Part shown: piece by piece, positions 32,943-44,199 of the stretch | How positions within the stretch are numbered: the first letter of the stretch is position 1 | Layout of the letters: every line of letters starts with the position of its first letter | Assembly (NCBI GenBank): GCA_003427395.1 | Contig: BFEA01000006.1 | Location: forward strand, 565,935-626,327 | DNA from: Chara braunii | Taxonomy: Eukaryota > Streptophyta > Charophyceae > Charales > Characeae | DNA length: 60,393 nucleotides | Direction: 5' to 3' | Notes under the pieces: generated by a model | Databases searched by the model: none | Told to the model about the DNA's origin: nothing | Seen by the model: the letters and a program-made list of their open reading frames with translations, nothing else | Translations under genes and position numbers: made by a program

Positions 32943-33408
32943 TCACCTATTCTCTGATTCCTCAAACGTGTATGATTTGAGTCGGTTTTTCGAACCGTGA
33001 GGCCCGATATTTTTGCAAGTAATCACTTCAAAATTCCCACAAGCGGGATCGCATAGAATAACAAACATAGTGTTGTCGTGCTTGTTCATTATAAGTGACT
33101 CTGATCTGAACAAGAAGGATCTGCCTAATAAAATCGGGAGGTCCAGGCTCGGCATATCATAGAAGCATGTACACACCTGGACTCTTCCTATCTCTATGAC
33201 AACATTAGAAACAACCCCTGCGTATCCGGTCTTGCCACTGGCCCCATTGAGGAATCCGCAATCGTTTCTCATCAACTTCTAGCCCCAATTTTTCGACTGT
33301 TTCCCCATTTATGATGTTTATCTCGGCTCTTGTATCAACCATGCCTGAACACATCTTCCCTTTGATCATAACATCTATGGACCCTGTCCCCACGAATTTC
33401 CAGTCCAT
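32943..33408 (-). pseudogene. Retroviral-type aspartyl protease, broken
   Basis: The first frame reads GSIDVMIKGKMCSGMVDTRAEINIIN. The catalytic D-T-G-A has become D-T-R-A, a change expected to abolish activity. After a frameshift near 33240 the second frame reads DMPSLDLPILLGRSFLF, with the family's ILG(R) flap-end motif. It lies between gag and RT as in Ty3/Gypsy elements. Confidence 0.8.
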
Positions 33409-33483
33409 TTTGCTTACCGCAATGCTTCAGTTAGCTTCTTTGGGAATCAAGTTCCCTATTCGGATTGTGGCTACTCTTTTGCG

Positions 33484-34340
33484 TCACAACCTGGTTTTCA
33501 CCATTTCTCTTAGCCTTGGGGCTGACGCAAGGATCTCTTTAAGATTTATCAACTCATTGTGACCTTCCAATAACTTATTCATTAGTGCTTTCAGGTCGAC
33601 CCCTTCTTCGATTAACGTTTGGTACCTCCGTTTTTTGCTTGTAGTTTCATTTTTTTTAACCTTTCCTTCCTTGACCCCTTGCTTCCTTTTCTTAGCCCTC
33701 ATCTTTGCTCGCTTATCTTCTTCTTCCGTGATCTTATCATCTTCGTCCTCAATTCCTTTGATCGAGATTGGTGGCTCTTTTGCAGCTGGTTGGGAGGTCT
33801 GAGTTTGTTCCTTCGGATGATTGTCCCCCCTTGCTCTCGCGTAGCGTACGGAAATGGGCCCTTCACGTTGCTTTGGCCCATGCCACTTTTCGCAGCCATG
33901 TTGGCCCTCAAAATTATCGGGTTAGGTTCGCTTGGTCCCTCCCTAGATCCTTCGCGTCCCATGATAAATACCTTCGGATACCTAATTCCTTCTCTTTCAA
34001 CTTTTTCACATATTCTGCGAAGCCTTAGGTGTAACCTTTGCATCTTCTCCACTAAGTCTTCCATCCTGTCGAATGTTTCTCTGGCATTGACGCTAACATC
34101 CTCCTCCTCTACTTCTTCTTCAATGAGGGGAACATTCTCCTTGCTTTCTCTAACATCCATCTTGCTCATTTTCTCTTCTAGTTCCGTTATATCTTCCACA
34201 AGCACAATAGGGTCTTCCTTCTCTCGCCAAATCCGGAACATCGTCGGAGCGCTGGGGCCAATCCCAGCCACTCGGAGGGCTTCTTCCCTCGTGCCGCCAG
34301 GAATGTCCAGATTGATCATATTACCTCTTTTGTTGAACAC
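33484..34340 (-). pseudogene. Gag C-terminal/linker region
   Basis: Two minus-strand frames. 34340-33699 is Glu- and Arg-rich (REKEDPIVLVEDITELEEKM) with GPFPYATREQGG. 33702-33484 has LMNKLLEGHNELINLKEILA. Both are charged helices of the kind found between the gag zinc knuckle and protease. Continuous with the CCHC knuckle upstream. Confidence 0.65.
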
Positions 34341-34397
34341 ATCACCATCTATACTTGAGGTGATGAGTCTATCGCATTCGTCGAGTTTCCTGACGTG

Positions 34398-34439
34398 ACA
34401 CCGTTTTACCGTGTGCCCTTTGATCCCACAGTGAGTACA
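34398..34439 (-). pseudogene. Gag CCHC zinc knuckle
   Basis: CTHCGIKGHTVKRC fits C-x2-C-x4-H-x4-C, the nucleic-acid-binding knuckle of Gag. It is in frame with the segment down to 33699. A TGA at 34464-34466 stops the frame upstream. Confidence 0.9.
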
Positions 34440-34466
34440 AGTGCATTCACTGTAGCCTACCCATCA

Positions 34467-35860
34467 TTTTTCATGTCCCTGTCCGTTTCATTGTCCGCTT
34501 CCTCTACCATACCCTCTACCATAATTTTGGTCATACCCTCGGTCGTACCCTTGTTGATATCCTTGTCCCAATTGATTAACGCCCATCTGAGGTGGTACCC
34601 AGTTTTCACCTTGATCATTACTACCTCCATTACCTACCCCTCATTCTGCTTGACCCTGATTTGTTCTCGGATTTCTTCCTCTCCCACGACCTTGTCCAGG
34701 GCACTAGGCTCGGTTATGATTCTGACCGCCTTGGTGTCCTGGTCCTGGTTGTTGTTTCCCTCTTTGTGGATCCCTACTCATTGCTCGCCTCCCAATTTCT
34801 GGACTTGTGGCATCATCGGATAAGGTCCCATTGGTCTTTGCATCGGCTACGGTCCCATCAGGAAATATCCAGGCCATGCACCCATCGGTGGCCCCATGGG
34901 CCATTGTCTGAACTGAGCCATGTTTGTTGACGGTTCTTGTTTGTACTGAACTATCGCTTGTTGAGAGACTTGTCCTTTCCCCGTACCTTGTCCTCCCATG
35001 GCTATTTTTTTGTCTTTCTTTGACACTTTGTCAATTTAACCGCTACTTCAAGATCCACTTCTTCTTCATCCTCGCCTTCTTCCTCTTCTTCTTTCAGCTT
35101 CCCCTTTCTCGATGGTTGTGTAACCGTCAGTACTTTTCTTAGCGACACTTTTTCCTTCAACTCCTTTATCTCATTTACCATATTGCTCAGAACACCTCCT
35201 AACGCATTGTCAGTCCCTTGAATCGTTCCTACTGCCTTTCTTTTCCTTCGTTTCTCCTTTACCTGATGGTGGCATACTTTATCAAGATCCCCTGCGGCAA
35301 TATTCTTCTTGATGGTTAGTTTCCAATGTCGTTTTCCTACCTGATGCTTCTCCCCTAGTCAACTCCATTGCCTCATATCCCAAATTTTTTTCGAAGAAAA
35401 TGACACACTGCATTTCTTTTGATAAACTTGGGACTCTCTCGGGCGTCTTCTCGAAAGCATTAGCAAATGCCCCTATCGCAGTGAAATTATCCCAGTTCAT
35501 ATTGTGCAAGTGCTCGACAGTGAGCAGACCATCCCCTAACTTGAACTTCCTCTGCATACCTTTCTTAAACTCAGTCCAATTCCCATTGGTCTTTCTTACA
35601 ACTTCTTCAACATCCAGCTTAAACTATCACCATGCATATTCGTATAGTTGAGCAAACTTCTCAGCGAGAGTCAACCGGTTGAAGATTTGTTCTAGGAATT
35701 CCAACCAGTGAGACACTATTTCTCCTTTGAAAGGAAAGATATTTATTTTTGGCAGTTGTGACATTTTCACAGCCCTCTTTTCCAGTATCTTGACAATTTC
35801 TGTTGCGGTTATGAGTGACGGTCCTCCTCCGTTGACATCTTCGCCGCCAAGGTCACTCAT
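34467..35860 (-). pseudogene. Gag N-terminal region
   Basis: From the ATG at 35860: MSDLGGEDVNGGG, then SQLPKINIFPFKGEIVSHWLEFLEQIFN, a Ty3/Gypsy capsid-like start. A frameshift follows, then FKLGDGLLTVEHLHNMNWDN and MELTRGEASGRK. The stretch 35280-34470 is Gly/Gln/Arg/Asn-rich and broken. Stops and frame changes make it non-functional. Confidence 0.75.
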
Positions 35861-36041
35861 TTTTCTTTTTTCTTTTAGTTAGACTGATCTGTTAAGACAC
35901 ACAAGACAACCACCGGCCCATTTCATGTTATGACAAGACCACCTGGATTCTAGCAACGCTTACCTTACTTATTCGTAAGTCCCGACATTTAATATTTTGG
36001 GAAGAACCTCCATCCCTGCTTGTAATGGTACAAATTAAATT

Positions 36042-36835
36042 TTAGTAGCCCAAATCATCCAGATCAACCCAATTTATGTACCAAAAGTTCCTGACCATAC
36101 CAAACAAGAAGGGAATATCATCTATGAAGACCTCGATGCATGCCTCTTTACAAAGTTTGCGCCTATACATCAATCGGTCTTCTAGGTGATAGATGTCTAA
36201 ATAAGTATTTACGATGGACAAGACGTTATAAAAGTCCTTTCCGATCAATTTCGGCCCCATTTCAAGGTACAAACAGTAAATGACATCGGTTATCTCAAAT
36301 TCGAAACCCATATCAGGTACTGATTGTGCCGCGAGCACCGCTCGCTCCAGGCTTTCTATTCCCAAAAAAGCTTCATTTGTTATGAACTTAGGAAGAATAG
36401 TCTTAACGTTCGTCATTGGATAGGCAGATTTGGTCGCCCACCTTGCCTCAATCGATTGTATGACCATTTTTTTTTCCTCCCTAGTACATCTTTCGGAAAA
36501 ATGCTTCTAGGGCCAACTCTGTCGTCATAACATACTTGGAAATTGGGCGACTCTCTCCTATGGTGAGGTCAATCACATGCGTCTTCCAAACGAGGGTCGA
36601 AAGGTACAAGGTCACGCTTACTATCGCTTGTCGTTCATCTGTGGTCCAACCAGTCTATACCCAGAGGAACACTTCTGGTCCTATCGGTATTCCGCACCAT
36701 ATGTCTATATTCTCCCCTTCTTTCATTTCATGTCGAGGTAATGTCATCTTAATTCCTCCATCTTTCTGCTCAGGTAGGTTAATAAGAAAGTTTTTGTCTG
36801 CGAACCACATATCAGGAGTTATCTAATGCCCTGTT
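36042..36835 (-). pseudogene. Unknown pre-gag ORF, copy B
   Basis: Minus-strand frame from about 36835: FADKNFLINLPEQKDGGIKM, LPRHEMKEGENIDIWCG, one TAG, then GWTTDERQAIVSVTLYLS. After a poly-A frameshift at 36470 it continues as LPKFITNEAFLGIESLERAV and IYCLYLEMGPKLIG...VNTYLDIYHLEDR. It aligns along its length with copy A just upstream (shared NEAF, YCLYLE, HLEDR, VTLY, GW). I recognise no family. It lies between PBS and gag, in the same orientation as gag, so it is probably an accessory ORF or N-terminal extension of the element. A captured host gene is the alternative. Confidence 0.6.
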
Positions 36836-36973
36836 TTACACAGCCACACAAAAGACACCCTTTCCTTTAGTCCTTTATCCGACCCTCACTTCCTTACTCC
36901 CCCTTTTTTTTTACTTTTATTACTTTTTTTTCTTACTTTCAAGTTTCATAGGTTAGGAGTATCGTACTTGTCT
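36836..36973 (-). other. Short spacer between the duplicated ORFs
   Basis: AT-rich with no clear frame. Confidence 0.4.
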
Positions 36974-37696
36974 TTAGAATAGATAGAGGATTTTTTGTCT
37001 TAATTCATCCCAATAGTTAAACCTATCCTCCAAACAGTGATTGCGAGCATATGAGTCGACTACTAAGAAAACGCTTAGAGAGTCTCTTCCTTCAACGAGA
37101 TGCCATACTTCTAGATATAAACAATACATTAATAAAGGAGTGGACTTGTGATATTCTCCTTCAATCACTGCTGAAGCAGCTCTTATAGCCTTCTCCACTT
37201 GCATTTCTCCTCCAAAGGCTTCATTCACGATAAACATTGGAAGGGTCCCGCTTACGTAAGTAGTTGGCAGAAGGAAATCCCAAGCCATTTTTTACCTTCA
37301 CTGTTCTCTTAACTAGTTCAAATTCATTCAGACGTGCACGCCGACTCCAAGTATCGAATGCGGATTTCGCAAGCCACATTAGTCTTGAAAGAGATCGATT
37401 TATTATATGATAGTCCGTAAATACTCCGACGAAATATATAAGGTAACTTTTTCTGTTACACAACTTTCGCCTTTAACCCATCCAGACTCAATCAAGATGA
37501 AAATATGCTTCCCTGTAGGTTTCTCCCAGCAATACCCCGTTTTCTCATTCATCTCTCGACGAGTTGGCATATTCATCATTAGACCACTCCTCATTTGTTT
37601 GGGCTTCTCGATCATGAAATGACGTCGAGCGGAAGTCATCTTGTCCTTGTCGATACACTCCACATATTTGCTACACAATAACAACCCAACACCCAT
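36974..37696 (-). pseudogene. Unknown pre-gag ORF, copy A
   Basis: The minus-strand frame from 37696 reads MTSARRHFMIEKPKQMRSG, MPTRREMNEKTGYCWEKP and ESGW...KVTLYISS. A second frame carries FDTWSRRARLNEFELVKRTV. A third reads LPMFIVNEAFGGEMQVEKAI, MYCLYLEVWHLVEGRDSL and CLEDRFNYWDELRQK. Two frameshifts are needed. It is a diverged paralogue of copy B, in tandem and the same orientation, so an ancestral ORF was duplicated within the element. Confidence 0.6.
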
Positions 37697-37983
37697 TGTT
37701 TATATATTAATAATAGTGACGTCTTTATCGATTTCATGACTCAACTAGCCCCATTTGCCATCTCATCATGAGCTTCCAGTCAGCACCTCATATAATCTTC
37801 TTATATAACAAATAAGATATTAGCCCGCAGACTTCTAGGTGACATAACAAAAATATCATAAGTGAGATACAGAATCTCATGTCGGACGACGTAGATTGAG
37901 AGACAATAGGGGGATCAGGAACGCGTGGTATCGGTTGGGACCCTTGCTAGTGTGGTTGAGGAAGGATGGTCAGCTGCCGCTCT
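37697..37983 (-). other. Region upstream of copy A, no clear frame
   Basis: AT-rich, with no supported coding segment between the N-terminal ORF and copy A. Confidence 0.4.
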
Positions 37984-38295
37984 TTAGTCGAAGATGTAGG
38001 TGGTGGATAAAGATCGAGGCGCGGGCGGTTCGAAGCGTGACGGAAATGCGTCATAACGTCTTTTGTACTTATATGAATAATAAGTCATATTTCCTGGGCT
38101 CGGCGTACGTTCACACCACTCATCTTGATGCCTTCGCGCCCTAAGTCCTTCCTCCTTCTCTTCTAGTGCCACATCTTCTTCCTTCCAGTCTTCCCGTTCT
38201 TTGGTCAAATCTATAGGTCTTTCAGAGGCATTTCCTTACCTTCTTCCTCTTCCCCTTCCCCTTCCTACGCCGCTCCCACGACCTTTGGGTGCCAT
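37984..38295 (-). pseudogene. First ORF after the PBS, Arg-Gly-rich start
   Basis: ATG at 38295-38293 opens MAPKGRGSGVGRGRGRGRR, then one TAA, then in the same frame a highly charged segment (KEREDWKEEDVALEEKEEG) to 37984. It is the first open frame after the primer binding site once the nested MITE is discounted. An RG-rich N-terminus suggests RNA binding, but this is inference only. It may be the N-terminus of the copy A protein. Confidence 0.5.
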
Positions 38296-38561
38296 ACTGT
38301 TTGCTTTGAGAAAAGGAAGGGCGTTAATTAACGTTTATGATAATGCAGGATTTATGTAATATCTTTACTCTGCTTAGAGTAACTTTTGTCATCGGTTGTC
38401 CTTGACCACTACTCCCTCTCTCCACTACTCACTCACAATTCCTTAACTCAAAATCCTTAGTCAAACCTTGTTTTGATAGTAGGTTTTAAGTTGTCATTCT
38501 GCCTAGATCATCGTCTTACCTTACCCAAGTTCGTTCACTAAGAACCTCGGCTAGGAAGTGC

Positions 38562-39032
38562 ACAAGCGGTTATCAGATAGCTGAAAATTCAAGAATTAAA
38601 ATTCTGAAGTGAGAGTTTTTGGCAGTCTGAAATTATTGAATGGTCGTGAAGTGGTGAAAGGTCCGAAGACCCTGAAAACCACCTGTTTAGGCAGTCTGCA
38701 ACCTGAAGTGGCGAAGAGTGTCCTGAAGTGGTCAAGTGAGAGTTTTTGGCAGTCTGAAAATCCTGAATAGTCCTGAAGTGGTGAAAGGTCCGAAGACCAT
38801 GAAAACCACCCTTCACCACTTGAGGATACAGCCTGCCTAAACTAGTGGTTTTCAAAGTCTTCGAAACTTTCACCACTTCAAGATCATTCATGATTTTCAG
38901 ATCTAAATGGTCATGAAGTGGTGAAAGGTTTGAAGACCCTGAAAACCACCTGTTTAGGCAGGTTGATTCCTGAAGTGGTGAAGGGTGTCCTGAAGTGGTG
39001 ATGAAAAATACAACAGTTGTTAACCTTCTCTC
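38562..39032 (+). mobile_element. Mutator-like MITE, copy 3, beside the PBS
   Basis: Ends are ACAAGCGGTTATC and GTTAACCTTCTCTC. Flanking 9-mers AGGAAGTGC and AGGAAGCGA agree at 7 of 9. It sits about 10 bp from the retrotransposon PBS, in its untranslated leader. Confidence 0.85.
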
Positions 39033-39042
39033 AGGAAGCGAC

Positions 39043-39061
39043 ATCCCCGGCAACGGCGCCA
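39043..39061 (-). promoter_or_regulatory. Primer binding site for tRNA-Asp
   Basis: Minus-strand TGGCGCCGTTGCCGGGGAT is complementary to the 3' end of eukaryotic tRNA-Asp (CCCCGGCAACGGCGCCA). It lies two bases from the LTR edge ending GCAACA. This fixes the orientation of the element. Confidence 0.9.
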
Positions 39062-39526
39062 CCTGTTGCGCGCGGCGGTCCCATACCCACGCGTAAAGTA
39101 ATTCTTGTGTCGGACCTCATGGTCGCATGACGCAGGAGTTTTAGGTCACCCTAGCGAAAACACCACTCCGACTGTGTGCGCGTGCTATACATCTCGCGGA
39201 TCCCCACGACAGGTCAGAGATCCCGCGAGGTACAACTTACCTCCACCTACGGGAGTTGTCACCATCCTTTAGGTGGGCGTATCCCTGCTGAGCTACTGAC
39301 CAACATGCAAAGGTTTTTACATGCAATTGCAGAGTTAGGTCACTTGAGGACGTTTTCTCGATCGCCGTAGCATAGGCGTACGTGCGGTATAATGCCTTAA
39401 GACTGACTCGTATATCGTGAACCGAGGAGTTAACTTCCTCGGACCGATTACCTAATCAGGTCGACCCTTCTTGGACAGTCTTCCACGCTTAGCTACTTAT
39501 GACATCGAGTATGCGTTCCTTGTTGA

Positions 39527-39536
39527 CTATATAAGC
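39527..39536 (-). promoter_or_regulatory. Candidate LTR TATA box
   Basis: GCTTATATAG on the minus strand, about 460 bp from the LTR inner edge. The homologous LTR has TATAAAAG at 53231, about 415 bp from its edge, so position is roughly conserved. Confidence 0.45.
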
Positions 39537-40643
39537 AACGCCAATGTCCAACCTCTTTTGTAATTTACCACTTTCCCAAGATCTCAACAGAATCCTAGAC
39601 AATAACTTGCCAAAGCTCGGTCCAGAATATAACATTGTTCATAGATAGTCATATAAGTATATATATATATTAGGGGAGTGAATGAGTGGTAGACCTCACT
39701 TTCATAATTGCGGTGCAACCTGTCCGAATATCCCTGATGACCACCCAGGTTCAGAAAACAATTCACATCCCAACACCTCTGCCAATGCAAGAATAGTCAC
39801 ATACACGCATACAAATGCAGACACAGAATGTGCTACAAGCGTCAACCTTTAACCCATTCAGAGCAAGTCCCTCACTCCCCGAAACCTTGAAACAACACTT
39901 GTTCTTACTCCTGACTCCTTTTGTTCGGCCCCCTCACCTTTTCAAAGACCTTTGAGAGTGACCAAGACAATTCAGGCTTAGACTCAGGGGAAGACTCGTC
40001 CGTCCCTTTTTAGGTTTTGTCTTAGGTGTGGATATCATGCCATGTGGAAGTTGAGTCGGAATCGTACTGACCTGTTATCCAATGATAACAGAATCGCAGT
40101 TCCTTACAAGTTTTCTTCCGTAATTTCTCCAGGAGTGATGGAAAATTGTAGGCACAACACAGTCCGAAAGAAACTTCACATCCTTTTTTCTCTATACTGG
40201 AATCTAGAAGATTCCTTCTAGATTTGTGACTTAGAGATCGACGCTCATCAGTGGCCCACTGTCTAGCCTCTATCCTTATCTAATTGTCAAGCTGTTGCCT
40301 TCGGTTTACGCAATGAACAAGAGTTCATTCCCAGTTTATCCGACCCAGTCATCTTACATAAGTTTCTTTTGAGGACCGTTTACTAAAGTATCCTTCTTGG
40401 CTTTTTCTTGGCAAGCACAAGCAACATCGTCAAACCATCTTTGAAAGGGGTCATATGATAGGAATCTAATCAGAGTTTCGAGATGAAGGGATGAGTCGTT
40501 CAGGGTCAAGGTCCCACCATCCTCACCTCCATAGAATCAGGAGTAGTCTGTCAGTAATTGGTTGATCGAGGTTTATTGAGGAGGTTAATAATAGTATGTT
40601 AGACTGTTCGGGATATACCCATCTTTTATTGGGCGTCTGTTTG

Positions 40644-41068
40644 TGATAGGGCAGACCTTGTGGGGCCTCGCTTCTCCTATCAATATTTGATATTGAAGCA
40701 CAGTTGGCGGCCAATAAGGCAGGCTTCTCGGAGCCTTCTTTCTCTTAGCACCACCTTCCTCACATGTGTTAACTATTGCGAAAGGGCAGGCCTTATGGGT
40801 CTCGCTCCTCCTATTGCCGATTGATATTGAAGCACAGCTGGCGGGCAATAAGGCAGGCTTCTCGGAGCCTTGCTTCTCTTATCACCGCCTCATGCTACTA
40901 TTGAGACAGGGCAAACCTCTCGGGGCCTCGCTCCTCCTATCGCTTACTTGTACTGACACACGGTTGGTTGGTGATAAGGCAGGCTTCTCGGAACCTCGCT
41001 TCTCCTATCATCATCTCTGCCATTAATGCAATAGGGCAGGCTTCTCGGAACCTCGCTCCTCCTATCGC
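40644..41068 (-). repeat. Hairpin array in LTR L1 (seven units)
   Basis: Stem-loops start near 40644, 40713, 40776, 40845, 40903, 40970 and 41029. Two types alternate: GATAGGGCAGG...CTCCTCCTATC and AATAAGGCAGGCTTCTCGG...CTTATC. The inner part also pairs (GGCT...AGCC). Like types recur every 124-132 bp. In element orientation the units resemble hairpins of the 50.6-52.1 kb array (TTCCG(A/T)GAAG and CCTATTGC shared). Confidence 0.8.
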
Positions 41069-41075
41069 TTATACA

Positions 41076-42009
41076 AGTTTTTTGACGACATTGGTCGTCT
41101 CTTTTGACGTTTTTTTAGCCTAGGGTCATTCGGACGACTTTAAGATTATGTGGGTAAGGCATACGGGACCTGTACCCTGTGACTTAAAGGCCTTCCGACT
41201 GATCCACGGACTTTGTTAGTTTTGAATCTTTGAGAGGATGTAGGGTTAAGTCCTTGTGTCACAAGAATAGGTTGATGCAATCCGTCATCACAGTATCCAA
41301 CCAACAGCATGCATAATCCTTCAATCCATTGTGAACCCCTGTTATAAATGTTAGGTGGTCTATTAAGGTACGCAAGACTGTACGGAGTCAATCCCCTTGC
41401 GGCCATATTCCCCAAAGAAAAAACATTCACATAGCTAGACAATTACTCGGAACTTCTCGTTCTCGCTATGTTTATCAGCAACAGTTAGTCATATGCAGTC
41501 AAATCTCTTTCACACAATCAGTTTCTCCTCATATTCTTTATCTCTTTATACAGGCATTATTTTTTTTTTCTTTTTTTCTTTAATGGTTTAGCCCTGAATA
41601 AATCCTCACTCGAAGTACTCTCTCTATTATTACAAGCATAGGCAATTACCCGAAGATTATAGATTAAAGGTTTATGGGTTAGGCATAAGTGTGCGTACCT
41701 TACTATTCCCTGCGTCCAGAGTTCCACCTGAACCCCGTCAGAGCGCCCGCAATCGCCCTGTCACTTGGATGTGTCTAATCTGACCAAGTACGGAATTTGG
41801 ATCTCTAGTGTTTAAGATTTAATTTCAGCGAGAAATTGATAACATCATCTTCACATTTGTTTTTGAAAGATTGGTGCACGCGGGGATTAGACATAGGAAA
41901 GGTGGAGGAGGATGAGGGAGGTAGAAGTCGTCACTCTTGACGACGATCCTCCCTTCTCTACTGCCTCCCACCCTTCTCACCTCTGACCCCATCCAAGTGC
42001 GTAATGTCA

Positions 42010-42010
<1 letters not shown>
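41076..42010. other. Possible continuation of LTR L1, no gene seen
   Basis: No coding signal, repeat or terminus recognised. It could be the outer part of the LTR. Confidence 0.35.

Positions 42011-42049
<39 letters not shown>
42011..42049. repeat. (AAT)n microsatellite
   Basis: About 13 AAT units. Confidence 0.9.
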
Positions 42050-42639
42050 TAATAGTTAATAAATAAAAATGAAATGCAAAGAATAATGATATTTGATTTT
42101 AGTGCAAAATATCCATACAAATTCAAAGGTACGAAACTGGTCAACATACAGTCGGATTCGGCTTCTCTCGATCATGGCTATGGCACACAGCGTTCAACAA
42201 GCCTTTCCCCCGATCGCTGTACCCCCAGCAACTTGCTTGCTCACACACACAACGCATTTTCATCCAACTAGGATCTTCCCTGGATATTCCACATAATCAT
42301 GTACCTACACACTTGCTGATGCGGCGGTTATGGTCCCTCCTTCTCTCTTACAGCTAGCTATTGGTTATTGCCGACCTGCGGCCCTTTCAGCTTATTTCGA
42401 CTTCGAGTTCCTGCATACCTCCGCATACACTACATTCTAACAATGCTTCCTCACCTCTCATCAGTGCTCAAGTGCCGCTGCACTCCCACATTTCTCATGC
42501 GTATGAGCAATTTACCCGAGCGAGTGGCGGGTGAGTCCTTATTTTTGTCTTTGAACCTTATTTGGGATTGTCCCAGACTCTGCTGCAGTTGGCTCGATTC
42601 GTACTCAATGCCATATGTCCGAGGCCAACCTCCTTCAGA

Positions 42640-43060
42640 CCGTGGGCCCGGTATCTGTCCTTGTCTGTGTCTGTTTGTTTGTTGGTCCCTGTATGTACCA
42701 GTCTGTCCAACTGTTTGTGCTTGTTTGATTGACTAGCTGTGTCTGTTTGGTTGCGTGACTGTGTTCATCTGTTCTTTTGTTTGTCTGTGTCCGACTGTTT
42801 GTTTGTCTGTCGGCGTCCGACTGTCTTTTTATCCGCCTGCGTTTGTCTGCATCTGTCTCTTCTTCCTCCCTTCTTTTTATCCGCCGACGTTTGTCTGCAT
42901 CTGTCTTCTCTTTTGTCTGTCGGTCTGTCACTGTTCGTATGTCTGTATTTGTTTGTCTGTCATCAGTTGTCAAATCTGTTTATATTTGTTTGTCTATTGT
43001 TGTTTGTTTGTCTGTTCATCAATCTGGGTTGTCTGTATGTCTTGCTGTCCGCTTTGGCCA
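42640..43060. repeat. CTGT/GTTT-rich minisatellite
   Basis: Imperfect repeats of TGTCTGTTTGTT with CTGCATCTGTCT variants (two near-identical blocks around 42838-42905). Frames give Cys/Leu/Val/Ser-rich peptides of no significance. Similar tracts occur at 43260-43430 and 44085-44180, and inverted at 47370-47700, 47940-48040 and 48420-48620. Confidence 0.85.
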
Positions 43061-43615
43061 TTTATGGATTATGAGTGTGGACGATATACAGAAACCAAGT
43101 CGGGAAATCACACAGATGTCCAAGTAGTTATGCACAAGCAGACAGCCCAGATGCACCGAGATTCCGTCCAGAATAGAGCAATATAGTAAGTAATGAGCCT
43201 ATGTTCAAGCCCTCAGGCCATATCAACACCGTAGGCAATGTATCTCTTCTCACTCCCCCTCTGTGCGTGTTTCAGTATATCGCTGTGCCACCGTTTGTCC
43301 GTATTTCACTGCGTATCTGTGTCACTGTCTGGCTGCTTGTCTGTGCCTATCTGTTTCTGTCTGCCCATCTGCTTGTCCGACTGTCCTCCTGTATCAGTCT
43401 GTCTCCTCTTTCTGTATCCTCCCATTGTTCAGTGAAACTCTCACAACACTCCCAGCGACACGCCGCTGGGATCACTGTGACCCAGACATTCAGACCATTC
43501 TATCGGTAGGAGTAGTAGCCGGTGTGTAGCAAGGCCAGGGATGAAACCAGTGTGAGTTGATGACTCGTGCTTACCAGGCTTTCCTCGTTCAAGAGCAGTG
43601 CCTTCAACAATCTAA

Positions 43616-43624
43616 AACAACAAC

Positions 43625-43681
<57 letters not shown>

Positions 43682-43695
43682 TAATAATAAAAATA

Positions 43696-43741
<46 letters not shown>

Positions 43742-43753
43742 GTAATAATGATA
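43616..43753. repeat. (AAT)n microsatellite
   Basis: About 130 nt of AAT repeats with an AAAAAT interruption. Confidence 0.95.
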
Positions 43754-43759
43754 ATACTC

Positions 43760-43965
43760 AGTAGCAAAATGCAAACATACGACAGGAGATAGTTGTGATC
43801 TTGAACCAAGAGTGGAGTTGCAATTCGACACCCACTTAAGCAAGGGCGCCACGGAGCTTACAATTGACAATGTCGTTCACCTACTTGGCGCTCGGCACCC
43901 AGGCTACAGATGGGAGATCCTATCTAGCCTACGATGTAGCTTGCGACGTCAACATCTTCCAGGTA
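43760..43965 (+). repeat. Partial copy of the 320-bp dispersed repeat R
   Basis: It shares CAATTGACAATGTCGTTCACCTACTTGGCGCTCGGCACCCAGGCTAC-type order with copies at 44850, 48067 and 48690, and starts directly after an AAT tract. Confidence 0.5.
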
Positions 43966-44199
43966 CATCCCTGCTTCACTTACAACCTTCATTCCCACAC
44001 AGATGCCACATGCATCCTAAGACCCCCATGCACGTTATCCAGGTAAGATCTTCTTTTCTCACTTTCTCTCCCTTTGTGCTCGTGTGTCTGTCTTGCCTCT
44101 TTGTCTTTATCTGTCTATCTGCCTGTTCCATCTGTTTTGTCCGTCCGTTTCTCTGTTTGTCTGTCTCTCTTCTTGCCGTTTACTGAGCATTTCTTGCTT

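Larger units (their letters stand above)
28500..41075 (-). mobile_element. Degenerate Ty3/Gypsy LTR retrotransposon with nested insertions
   Basis: Read on the minus strand: long 5' LTR (inner edge 39064, outer edge beyond 41075), PBS for tRNA-Asp, two tandem paralogous unknown ORFs, gag with a CCHC knuckle, aspartyl protease, reverse transcriptase, RNase H and a linker (EEASPVDEFLEEGDD) to about 28500. I see no integrase or 3' LTR on the left, so the 3' part is lost. Nested insertions are a hAT-like element (29282-31120) and two Mutator-like MITEs (28675 and 38562). Every ORF has stops or frameshifts, so it cannot move on its own. Order PR-RT-RNaseH and the RT/RNaseH motifs define the superfamily. 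Confidence 0.88.
39064..41075 (-). repeat. 5' LTR (L1), outer end not found
   Basis: The inner edge at 39064 (TGTTGCGCGC on the plus strand) follows the PBS. Sequence to about 40200 matches, in reverse orientation, 52590-53646 (for example CTGTTATC..GATAACAG and CACTCTCAA..G(G/T)TCTTTGAA). L1 continues into the hairpin array at 40644-41068, as its homologue continues into the array at 50.6-52.1 kb. No terminal TG or target duplication could be fixed beyond 41075. Confidence 0.75.

Noticed and set aside
42755-43509. Cys/Leu/Val-rich ORFs on the plus strand
   Set aside because: They come from CTGT/GTTT minisatellite DNA; all three frames are open for the same reason.
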